Origin: JAAYBR01 sp033813475
GTDB taxonomy: Bacteria > Hydrogenedentota > Hydrogenedentia > Hydrogenedentales > CAITNO01
NCBI GenBank assembly: GCA_033813475.1
Contig: JAPXRP010000142.1
Coordinates: forward strand, 1-11,318
DNA length: 11,318 nucleotides
Reading direction: 5' to 3'
The notes under the pieces were generated by a model. It was not told the DNA's origin. It did not search any database and saw only the letters and a list, made by a program, of their open reading frames with translations. Of this stretch, positions 1 to 6,444 are shown one piece after another. Position numbers and translations under genes: made by a program. Within the stretch, counting starts at the first letter, position 1, and the number at the start of each line of letters is the position of its first letter.

Positions 1-730
1 GCGTGACGGGCGCGACGACGGCCAGCGAGACGGCGGCATACAACACCGGTGCGGCCAACCGGGCCAGGACACCCCGCCCGCGCGGCAGGGCCAGGGCGAA
101 CCACACGCCGGCAACCGGCAGCAGCAGCAGGGTCTCGGGGCGTGTCAGAATGAGCAGGCCGGAGACGATCCCGGCCAGCCCGACGGCCCAGAACGAGCGC
201 CGGTCGCGCCACCACATCCCAAGAAGCACGAGCCCGACGAGCAGCGCGTTGACCAGCGGGGGCTGGTTCAGCTCGCCCTCGTAGTACACAAAGCCGCCGT
301 GGACCGCGGCCAGCGCGGCGGCGCACAGCCCGGCGGCATTTCCCCCCAGCCGCCGGCCCAGGAAGAAGAGCAGGACCACCGTGACCAGCCCCAGGAGGAA
401 CTGGGCCCCCCGCGCGGCGGCGTAGCTGCCGCCGGAGCAGGCATAGACCCCGGCGAGAAACCACGAGTAGCCCGGCGGGTTGGGCAGCGGGTAGCCCTCC
501 AGGAAGGGGCTGTTGCGCCCCGGCGGCGGCGTGTAGTCCCCCGAAACCAGCGCGCGCGCCCAGTAATCCTTGAACTGCGCGTCGTTCAGGGGAAAGGTGA
601 AGTCCGGCGCGCCGCGCAGCTCCTGGAAATACTGCCAGCGGACAAAGGCCCCCAGCGCCAGCACGGCCCCCAGCGCGAGCAGGACCGGAAGGGTCAGGCG
701 GGGGGCGTTGTCTGTGCGCTCGGATTCCAC
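1..730 (-). CDS. GT-C fold membrane glycosyltransferase (GT39/PMT-like), N-terminal part, cut by window edge
   Basis: Reading from a GTG at 730 towards base 1 gives 243 codons with no stop, so the gene continues past the left edge. The product begins VESERTDNAPRLTLPVLLAL with a first membrane helix at about residues 12-30. A periplasmic loop follows with D50 in LNDAQFKDYWARAL, then PPGYSWFLAG (about 85-94) and several more hydrophobic segments, including LTRPETLLLLPV (about 195-206). This layout, with an acidic residue after the first helix and a PxY..FLAG stretch, is typical of polyprenyl-phosphate-sugar-dependent GT-C transferases of the RgtA/PMT type. The GTG is chosen because an in-frame TGA lies two codons upstream and a GGGAG ribosome-binding site sits 8 nt before it. 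It lies downstream of the two B12-type radical SAM genes, beyond a repeat-bearing spacer. The family call is firm; donor and acceptor are unknown. Confidence 0.8.
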   Translation of the reverse strand, partial: MESERTDNAPRLTLPVLLALGAVLALGAFVRWQYFQELRGAPDFTFPLNDAQFKDYWARALVSGDYTPPPGRNSPFLEGYPLPNPPGYSWFLAGVYACSGGSYAAARGAQFLLGLVTVVLLFFLGRRLGGNAAGLCAAALAAVHGGFVYYEGELNQPPLVNALLVGLVLLGMWWRDRRSFWAVGLAGIVSGLLILTRPETLLLLPVAGVWFALALPRGRGVLARLAAPVLYAAVSLAVVAPVT

Positions 731-836
731 CCGTCAGGCTCCCGTGTTTCCGTAAGGTCCCGGGCGGCGGCGGGAGGCGGGAAGGACCGCCCCGCTTGCC
801 GGAAAGAACGCCGTTGGCGCCGGAGGCGATCCGGGA

Positions 837-930
837 ACGAGGTTGCTTCGGTCGCTGCGCTCCCTCGCAATGACGCGGGTATCGGCGGTCATTGCGAGGA
901 GGCCGCGCAGCGGCCGACGCGGCAATCTCC
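837..930. repeat. Head-to-head inverted pair of a TCATTGCGAG...GCAATCTC-type intergenic repeat
   Basis: The right unit starts GTCATTGCGAGG at 888 and runs to GGCAATCTC at about 929. The left unit (about 837-874) is a diverged reverse complement: read on the minus strand it also starts GTCATTGCGAGGG and reaches GAAGCAACCTCG. The two units are separated by 13 bp (875-887). The right unit holds its own smaller hairpin, GGCCG-CGCAG-CGGCC (901-915). Units starting CATTGCGAG and ending GCAATCTC are, from memory, common dispersed repeats in intergenic DNA of many bacteria. The pair would form a long cruciform or RNA hairpin. It occupies most of the useful part of the 305-bp gene-free gap 731-1035; I see no gene or convincing promoter in the rest of that gap. 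Confidence 0.75.
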
Positions 931-1020
931 TGCCGGGAGCCCTTCGGTCCCCCGCGCCGCGCGAAGGAACGGCCCGCGTCACGCCGCAGCCGTGTTCCTC
1001 CCTGATCCGCAAGGGGCGCG

Positions 1021-1033
1021 GTGTCCTGGACAC
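1021..1033 (-). other. Short perfect inverted repeat just after the radical SAM gene stop
   Basis: GTGTCC-T-GGACAC lies 2 bp beyond the TGA of the downstream B12-type radical SAM gene. The stem is 6 bp at most with a one-base centre, and no T-run follows on the minus strand. It is at best a weak 3'-end hairpin and may be chance. Confidence 0.25.
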
Positions 1034-1035
1034 GG

Positions 1036-2580
1036 TCATTCCTCCGTGGAGTCCTTGGTGTTGTGGAGCAGGTCGAAGTTGCTGATGAGGCGCGTGTCCA
1101 CCACATACGGAAGCATCTTGAGGGCGCCCCAGAGCGAGTTGCGCTGGGACCGCACCAAGAGGCGGAAGAACAGGAAGGGGAAGAGGACCATGCGGGAGTA
1201 GAATCCGGCGATCCGGACCAGCGCGCGGGTGAGCCCGCTGTCCGGGGCCTTCTTGTACCGCGCGACGAGGGCGCGCCACACGGGCCGGTGCAGGACCGAG
1301 GCGATGATCTTCAGCTCGTCCTCCGGCCGGTACACGGAGCGGTACATGTCCTTCGTTTCGGGATCCACCACCTGCTCGGGGCACTCCCTCAGCGCGCGCT
1401 CGCGGATCTGGGTGCCCTGGAAAAAGGTGAGCGAGAGCGCCTGCGGGAAGAAGGGCCGGGGAATGCGGGCCAGCAGCTCGGCGGTCTGGACGTCCTCCTC
1501 CCGCGTGGCGAAGGGGTTGTTGAGAATCAGGTCGTAATACGCCGCCACGGGGTACTCACTGAGAATCTGGGCGGCCTTCTCGAACTGGGCCACGGGGATG
1601 GGGCGCCCGTAGACTTCCTTGCAGACCCGGTCGTTGCCGTCCTGCAGGCCCACGTTGGCCCAGGCCAGACCCGCGTCCACCATGAGGTCCACGCGCTCCC
1701 GCGAGATGTGGGCGGGCGTCGCCTTGGCGGCGAAGGGGCGGCCCACCCGGGTCTTGTACTCGCGGCAGAACTCCCGCATGAGGTCGAGCTTCATGCTGAA
1801 GACGCAGTCGTCGGCGAAGGTGACAAACTTGATGGCCGGGTGGATCTTGATGGCCTGCTCCAGCTCCCGGATCACGTTTTCCACGGAGCGCCAGCGGAGC
1901 CCCCAGTCGGGATAGAGGCGCATGAGGAAGGAATTGGCGCAGTAGTGGCAGTGCATGGGGCACCCACGCGACACGAGGATGCGGTAGATGGTGCCCCGGA
2001 ACAGGCTGTACTTCTTCAGGTGGTCGAGGGTGACGGGCTCCACGGCGACCTTGGACTGGATGTACCCCTTCGAGGGCAGGGGCCCCAGGATGGGAAACCG
2101 GTCCAAGTCCGTCACGAGCGGGCGAAGCGGGTTGAGCCGGATTTCGCCGTCCCGCTTGAACCCCAGGTTGGCGATGTCGTCCACCGGCCGCCCCTTCTCC
2201 AGGGCGCCCAGCAGCTCCACCATCATTTCCTCGCCCTCGCCGCGGCAGATGTAATCGGCCAGCTCCAGGCTGGCCTCGGGCTCCGTGGTGGGGTAGATCC
2301 CCCCCCAGATCACGGGCAGCGCGGGGAACCACTGCTTGAGGAGCCCGGTCAGCGAGCGGACGGGGGGCGAGTCGTGGGCCGTGAGGCTGAGCCCCACGAT
2401 GCCCGGGTTGAACTCCGCGATGAACGCGCGCAGCGCATCCATGGCGGAGGCGTTGGCGTCGTCGTAACGGTTGAGGAACAGGAACCGGGCGTCGTGCCCG
2501 GCCTCCAGCGCGCACTCGTGGATATAGCGCAGGCCGATGATGTTCAGGTTTCGCTGTACGGAGAGAAAAAGAACGCGCAT
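1036..2580 (-). CDS. B12-binding-type radical SAM protein, second copy of tandem pair
   Basis: 514 residues. Residues about 1-140 look like the Rossmann-like B12-binding domain of BchE-type enzymes: MRVLFLSVQRNLNIIGLRY, a conserved FNPGIVGLSLTA strand, WGGIYPTTEPE (92-102) and CRGEGE (112-117). The radical SAM core follows with the cluster motif C207-PMH-C211-HY-C214 inside VSRGCPMHCHYCANSF. That core carries GLQDGNDRVCKE (311-322) and LILNNPF (351-357). The family cleaves SAM reductively to make a 5'-deoxyadenosyl radical; B12-dependent members often methylate or rearrange unactivated carbons. The canonical DxHxxG cobalamin motif is not visible. It starts at ATG 2580, 37 nt after the stop of its paralog, with a GGAAG site about 11 nt upstream, so it is probably co-transcribed. 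The substrate is unknown. The reaction class is firm, the exact role is not. Confidence 0.85.
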   Translation of the reverse strand: MRVLFLSVQRNLNIIGLRYIHECALEAGHDARFLFLNRYDDANASAMDALRAFIAEFNPGIVGLSLTAHDSPPVRSLTGLLKQWFPALPVIWGGIYPTTEPEASLELADYICRGEGEEMMVELLGALEKGRPVDDIANLGFKRDGEIRLNPLRPLVTDLDRFPILGPLPSKGYIQSKVAVEPVTLDHLKKYSLFRGTIYRILVSRGCPMHCHYCANSFLMRLYPDWGLRWRSVENVIRELEQAIKIHPAIKFVTFADDCVFSMKLDLMREFCREYKTRVGRPFAAKATPAHISRERVDLMVDAGLAWANVGLQDGNDRVCKEVYGRPIPVAQFEKAAQILSEYPVAAYYDLILNNPFATREEDVQTAELLARIPRPFFPQALSLTFFQGTQIRERALRECPEQVVDPETKDMYRSVYRPEDELKIIASVLHRPVWRALVARYKKAPDSGLTRALVRIAGFYSRMVLFPFLFFRLLVRSQRNSLWGALKMLPYVVDTRLISNFDLLHNTKDSTEE

Positions 2581-2617
2581 CGCGGTGTCGTCTTCCAGGG
2601 GCGGGCGCGCCGCCGGG

Positions 2618-4162
2618 TCACTCCTCGGTGGAGTCTTTTGTGTTGTGCAGCAGGTTGAACGTGGTGATGAACCGGAAGTCCACCACCACGGGGAGCATCT
2701 TCAGCGCCCCGAACACGCTGTCCCTTTGCGAGCGGCGCAGGAGGCGCAGCATGGTCACGGGCTGGAGGACCATCCGGTGGTAAAGCCCGGCGAGGTCCAT
2801 GAAAAACTGGGTCAGGCGGCTTTCCGGGGCTTTCCGCAGTTGGCGGAGGAGCGCGCGGCCCAGGGGCCGGTGGATGGTCGTGCAGATGACCTTGACGGCC
2901 TCCTTCGGCACAAACTCCACGCGGTAGCAGTCCTTGAACTCCGGCTCCACGACGCAGTCGGGCATCTCGCGCAGGGCGCGCTCGCGCAGCTCGGTGCCCC
3001 GGTAGAAGGTCAGCGAGAAGGGCTGGAGGAAGTAGGGACGCGGCAGGTCCAGCAGCATCTCCGCCGTCTTCACATCCTCCTCGAAGGTGGCGAAGGGGTT
3101 GTTCAGGATGAGGTCATAGTACGGCGCGACGGGATACTCGTTGATCAGGTCGGCGGCGCGGCGGAAAACCTCCCAGCCGATGGGCCGCTTGTAAATCTCC
3201 TTGCAGACCCGGTCGTTCGCGTCCTGCAGCCCCACGTTGACCCAGCCCATGCCCGCGCCCACCAGCAGGTCCATCCGCTCGCGCGTGATGTAGGCGGGCG
3301 TGGTCTTCGCCATGAACGGAAGCCCCACCCGGGCCTTGTACTGGGCGCAGAAGTCGCGCAGGGCGTCCACGGACATGCTCAGGAGCACGTCGTCCGCGAA
3401 GGTGACGGCCCGGATGGCCGGATCCTCCGCGACCGCCAGCTCCAGCTCGCGCATGATGTTCTCCGTGGACCGCCACCGGAGCTTCATGTCGGGGTAGAGC
3501 CCCTTGAGGAAGGAATTGGCGCAGTAGGCGCAGTGCATCGGGCAGCCGCGGGAAACCATGATGCGGTAGATGGCGCCCCGGAACATCTTGTACTTGCGGA
3601 CGTGGCGGAGCGTCAGGGGCTCCACCTCCACGCCCGGGTGGATCCAGGCGGCGGCGGGCACCTGGGTCAGCATGGGCAGGGCGTCCAGGTCCAGAATCAG
3701 CGGGCGCACCGGGTTCAGCCGGGTCTCCCCGCCGCGGCGGAAGCCCAGGTTGTCAATGCCGTCCGTGGGCGCGCCGGCCTCCATCGCCGTCACCAGGTCC
3801 AGCAGCGCGCCCTCGCCCTCGCCGCGCACGATGAGGTCCGCATAGTCCAACGAGTCCTCCGGCTCCGTGGTGGGGTGGATGCCGCCCCAGACCAGCGGGA
3901 TTTCCGGAAACCACTGCTTGCAGCGGACGGAAAAGGGGCGCGCGTGGGGGTAGTCGTAGGCCGTCAGACTCACGCCGACCATGCCCGGATTGAACTCCGC
4001 GATGAAGGCGCGCAGCCGCTCAAGGGCGGGGGCGTTCTCATCGTCATAACGGTTCAGAAAGAGCAGGCGGGAGTCGTGGCCGTGGGCGAGCAGGTGCTCA
4101 TGGAGATAGCGCAGCCCCAGGATGTTGAGGTTTCGCTGCACTGAAACAAGCAGGACTTTCAA
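2618..4162 (-). CDS. B12-binding-type radical SAM protein, first copy of tandem pair (TTG start)
   Basis: 514 residues from a TTG at 4162, reading (M)KVLLVSVQRNLNILGLRY. It aligns with the next gene end to end without a gap; by hand count 139 of the first 220 residues are identical. It has the same layout: B12-type N-terminal domain with VWGGIHPTTEPE (91-102), RGEGE (113-117), then C207-PMH-C211-AY-C214 and GLQDANDRVCKEIY (311-324). The last 11 residues, LLHNTKDSTEE, match its partner exactly. An ATG at 4255 would add 31 residues, but it lies upstream of a perfect TATAAT (4208-4213), and those residues have no counterpart in the paralog. AGAAAGG sits 8 nt before the TTG. The DxHxxG cobalamin motif is not seen. 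It heads a two-gene unit. Substrate is unknown. Confidence 0.87.
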   Translation of the reverse strand: MKVLLVSVQRNLNILGLRYLHEHLLAHGHDSRLLFLNRYDDENAPALERLRAFIAEFNPGMVGVSLTAYDYPHARPFSVRCKQWFPEIPLVWGGIHPTTEPEDSLDYADLIVRGEGEGALLDLVTAMEAGAPTDGIDNLGFRRGGETRLNPVRPLILDLDALPMLTQVPAAAWIHPGVEVEPLTLRHVRKYKMFRGAIYRIMVSRGCPMHCAYCANSFLKGLYPDMKLRWRSTENIMRELELAVAEDPAIRAVTFADDVLLSMSVDALRDFCAQYKARVGLPFMAKTTPAYITRERMDLLVGAGMGWVNVGLQDANDRVCKEIYKRPIGWEVFRRAADLINEYPVAPYYDLILNNPFATFEEDVKTAEMLLDLPRPYFLQPFSLTFYRGTELRERALREMPDCVVEPEFKDCYRVEFVPKEAVKVICTTIHRPLGRALLRQLRKAPESRLTQFFMDLAGLYHRMVLQPVTMLRLLRRSQRDSVFGALKMLPVVVDFRFITTFNLLHNTKDSTEE

Positions 4163-4207
4163 TCCGCACGCCTTTCTGCCCGCGCCTCCGCGCGGCCGGG
4201 AGGTTTC

Positions 4208-4236
4208 ATTATACACATGCCCGGCGCACACGCGCC
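4208..4236 (-). promoter_or_regulatory. Promoter for the B12-type radical SAM pair, with palindrome over the -35 region
   Basis: On the minus strand TATAAT lies at 4213-4208, which puts the transcription start near 4201 and gives a leader of about 38 nt to the TTG at 4162. At normal 17-bp spacing the -35 hexamer would be 4236-4231, reading GGCGCG, which is unlike TTGACA. A perfect inverted repeat GGCGC-GTGT-GCGCC (4236-4223) covers that place and could be an activator or repressor site. The -10 is seen directly; the regulatory reading is inference. Confidence 0.55.
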
Positions 4237-4315
4237 TTCCCCCACCCGGGAACACCCGAAACGGGGCTTTTCGTCCCGGCCAAACCCGTGATGGGAGGGG
4301 GGGCGCTTCCGGACA

Positions 4316-4331
4316 GGCGGGGAACCCCGCC
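4316..4331 (-). terminator. Possible hairpin terminator after the GT-C/TPR gene
   Basis: GGCGGGG-TT-CCCCGCC on the minus strand begins 14 bp past the stop at 4346 (six pairs around a GTTC loop, or seven around TT). No T-run follows, so it is not a classical intrinsic terminator. The position between a stop codon and the next promoter is the main argument for a 3'-end role. Confidence 0.35.
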
Positions 4332-4345
4332 GGAGCGGGCCGGTT

Positions 4346-6442
4346 TCATGACGGACGCCCCCGCACACCGGGGGGCCGCATGCCGGCGTCGGGCACCGCC
4401 GCGTTGGGAAAGCGCCGCAGCGCCATCCGCACCAGCAGGGAATAGGGGTAGCCCAGGGGGGCGAGGCGCTCCAGCTCCCGCAGGGCACCGGCCGCGTCGG
4501 GACGCTCAAACAGACAATGGAAGAGCCTGCCATAGAGTCGGCCGTAGGCCGGGTCCAGGGCGAGGGCTTCGTTGAGGCTGGCCTCCGCCTCCCGCGACCG
4601 GCCGAGGCCGTCCAGCGCGAGGCCAAGCGCCAGCAGCGCGGGGGGGTAGTCTGCCTGAAGTGACACCGCCCGGCGGGCGCACTGCTCCGCCAGGGCAAAA
4701 TGCCCCTCCTCCGAAAGCAGCAGGGAGGCCACGCAGGGGGTGTAGGGGCCGGACGGCAGGGGCAGGTCCACGGCCTCGCGGGCCGCGTCCACTTCCGCGG
4801 GGTCCGGCGGCGCGGCACCGTCCGCCCCCAGCAGGGCGGCGTAGTCGGTGAAGCTGGGCGCGGGGCCGACGGGCGGGGCCGGCGGTGGGGCGGCGCCGCC
4901 GGGGGCGCGGGAGAGCCGCGCCAGCAGCAGGCCCATCATGCCGGGGTAGAAACGGCACGAGACCGTGACGTTCAGCGGGGTCATGCGGTTTCGGAGCGTT
5001 TCCTCCACCGCGTCGGGCCCGAAAAACGCCATCTCAAAGACCACCCAGACGTTCCCGGTCCCCTCGGAAAAGAGGCCGGTCGCCTTGCGGCACACCGACT
5101 CCAGGGTGTGCGCGGGGATCACCGGGGGCAGGGGCATGGTCCGGTTCCCCAGAAAGGCGTCCACCCCCCACATGGGGACCGACTTCACCAGCACGGCGTC
5201 CCCGGCCCCGCATTCCCGGCCAATCTGCTCCGCGGCGGCGCGCCAGGCGGTGCGGCTGCCTGCGGGGAGGAACCAGGCCGTCTGAAACGCCAGCAGCGCC
5301 GCGAGGAGCGCCGCCGCCCCGCGCGCGCCCCGCCAGGGCCGCGCAAAGAGGACGCCCCCGGCGAGCACATACAGGCAGACCACCGAGCAGGGGGTGTACC
5401 GGATTTCGAAACAGGGCCGCCACACCAGGGAAAGCAGCAGCAGGGACAGGAGAGGGAGAAGGCCTGCGCAAAGCATCAGGAACGGCCCGGCATCGTTGCC
5501 GCGCAGCCGCCGCGCCCCCGGCGGCAGGGCGGCAAGCACGGCCCCCGCCAGAAGGAGCATCCACAGCGCGCCGAGGACCGCGGGCGCGCCCGAAGGAAGG
5601 GACGCTGCCCAGTCCGGCGGCGCCACGGGAAACTCGGAACTCCACGGGATCACGTCGTCGCCGAAGGCGTCCACCAGCGCGGTCCACGCGGAGGGGGGGG
5701 CCAGATGGTCATGCTCCGCCGACGGAACGAGCTTCAGGCGCGGCAGCGCCCACAGGACGGGCGGCGCCACGGCCAGGAGGTTCGCGGCGGCCCAGCCGAG
5801 GGCGTTGCGCAGGCCGTGGGGGCGGCGGGCGAGCAGGTAGAGGCCCTGCGCGGGCAGCAGGAAGCCCATGAAGAGATGGGTCCACATCATGGCGATGTTG
5901 GCGGCCAGCGCGGCGGCCCACCACCTGCGCCCGCCGCCCTCCGCCGCGCGCAGGAGCGCGTAGAGCCCGAAGAGCACCAGGGGCACGCAGAGGCCGTAGG
6001 GGCGCATGGTCTGGGCGTGCCAGATCTGCGCGGGGGAAAGGGCCGCCAGCAGGGCGGCGAATCCCCCCGCCGCAGGGGAGAACACGCGCCGCCCCAGCAG
6101 AAAGGCCAGGGGCACGGCGGACAGGCCCAGCAGCACGGTGAACAGGCGCCCCGCCACCAGGGAAAGGCCGAAAATCCGCGTCCACCCCCAGAACAGCACC
6201 TGGTAGAGGATGACGTTGTCCGGCGCCCAGACGCGGACGCCGTCCACATAGGTCTGGAAATCGGGGGCCGCGGCGATGAAGTAGTGGTTCTCGTCGTACC
6301 AGGCCGACTGCTCGTCGATCCGGCAGACCCGCAACGCCAAGGCGAGCAGCGTCAGCAGCACGAGCAGCAGGGCCGTGCGCGCGGCGCCGCCGCGTTTCCA
6401 CGGGCCTGTTCCCCCGGCGGGGGCGGCGCGGCCTCGGTCCAT
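4346..6442 (-). CDS. GT-C fold membrane glycosyltransferase (GT39/RgtA-like) with C-terminal TPR domain
   Basis: 698 residues. The first helix is at about 22-39, followed by RIDEQSAWYDENHYF with the acidic pair D50-E51 expected at the active site of lipid-phosphate-sugar-dependent transferases. AQTMRPYG (143-150) and FEIRYT (345-350) are further hallmarks of the family. Many hydrophobic helices span about 75-395. A non-membrane domain follows, then a Pro/Ala-rich linker (about 513-530). A helical C-terminus has two TPR-like units (about 567-598 and 600-633, with ALLALGLALDGLGRSREAEA). It should sit in the inner membrane and add sugars on the outer face; sugar and acceptor are unknown. The start is ATG 6442, two bases after the TGA of the SPASM gene, so the two are translationally coupled. 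The open frame extends much further upstream, but only as a shadow of that gene. Confidence 0.85.
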   Translation of the reverse strand: MDRGRAAPAGGTGPWKRGGAARTALLLVLLTLLALALRVCRIDEQSAWYDENHYFIAAAPDFQTYVDGVRVWAPDNVILYQVLFWGWTRIFGLSLVAGRLFTVLLGLSAVPLAFLLGRRVFSPAAGGFAALLAALSPAQIWHAQTMRPYGLCVPLVLFGLYALLRAAEGGGRRWWAAALAANIAMMWTHLFMGFLLPAQGLYLLARRPHGLRNALGWAAANLLAVAPPVLWALPRLKLVPSAEHDHLAPPSAWTALVDAFGDDVIPWSSEFPVAPPDWAASLPSGAPAVLGALWMLLLAGAVLAALPPGARRLRGNDAGPFLMLCAGLLPLLSLLLLSLVWRPCFEIRYTPCSVVCLYVLAGGVLFARPWRGARGAAALLAALLAFQTAWFLPAGSRTAWRAAAEQIGRECGAGDAVLVKSVPMWGVDAFLGNRTMPLPPVIPAHTLESVCRKATGLFSEGTGNVWVVFEMAFFGPDAVEETLRNRMTPLNVTVSCRFYPGMMGLLLARLSRAPGGAAPPPAPPVGPAPSFTDYAALLGADGAAPPDPAEVDAAREAVDLPLPSGPYTPCVASLLLSEEGHFALAEQCARRAVSLQADYPPALLALGLALDGLGRSREAEASLNEALALDPAYGRLYGRLFHCLFERPDAAGALRELERLAPLGYPYSLLVRMALRRFPNAAVPDAGMRPPGVRGRPS

Positions 6443-6444
6443 GG

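Noticed and set aside
837..930. CRISPR array or transposon end
   Set aside because: There are only two diverged units in inverted, not direct, orientation, with no regular spacers and no transposase gene nearby in the window.
1021..2658. 545-residue open frame on the plus strand
   Set aside because: It is the antisense of the B12-type radical SAM gene. The product is rich in Gly, Arg, His and Val with no domain, while the minus strand has clear motifs. Such long antisense frames are expected at this GC content.
2537..4144. 535-residue open frame on the plus strand
   Set aside because: It is antisense to the first B12-type paralog and resembles the antisense frame of the other copy only because the real genes are paralogs.
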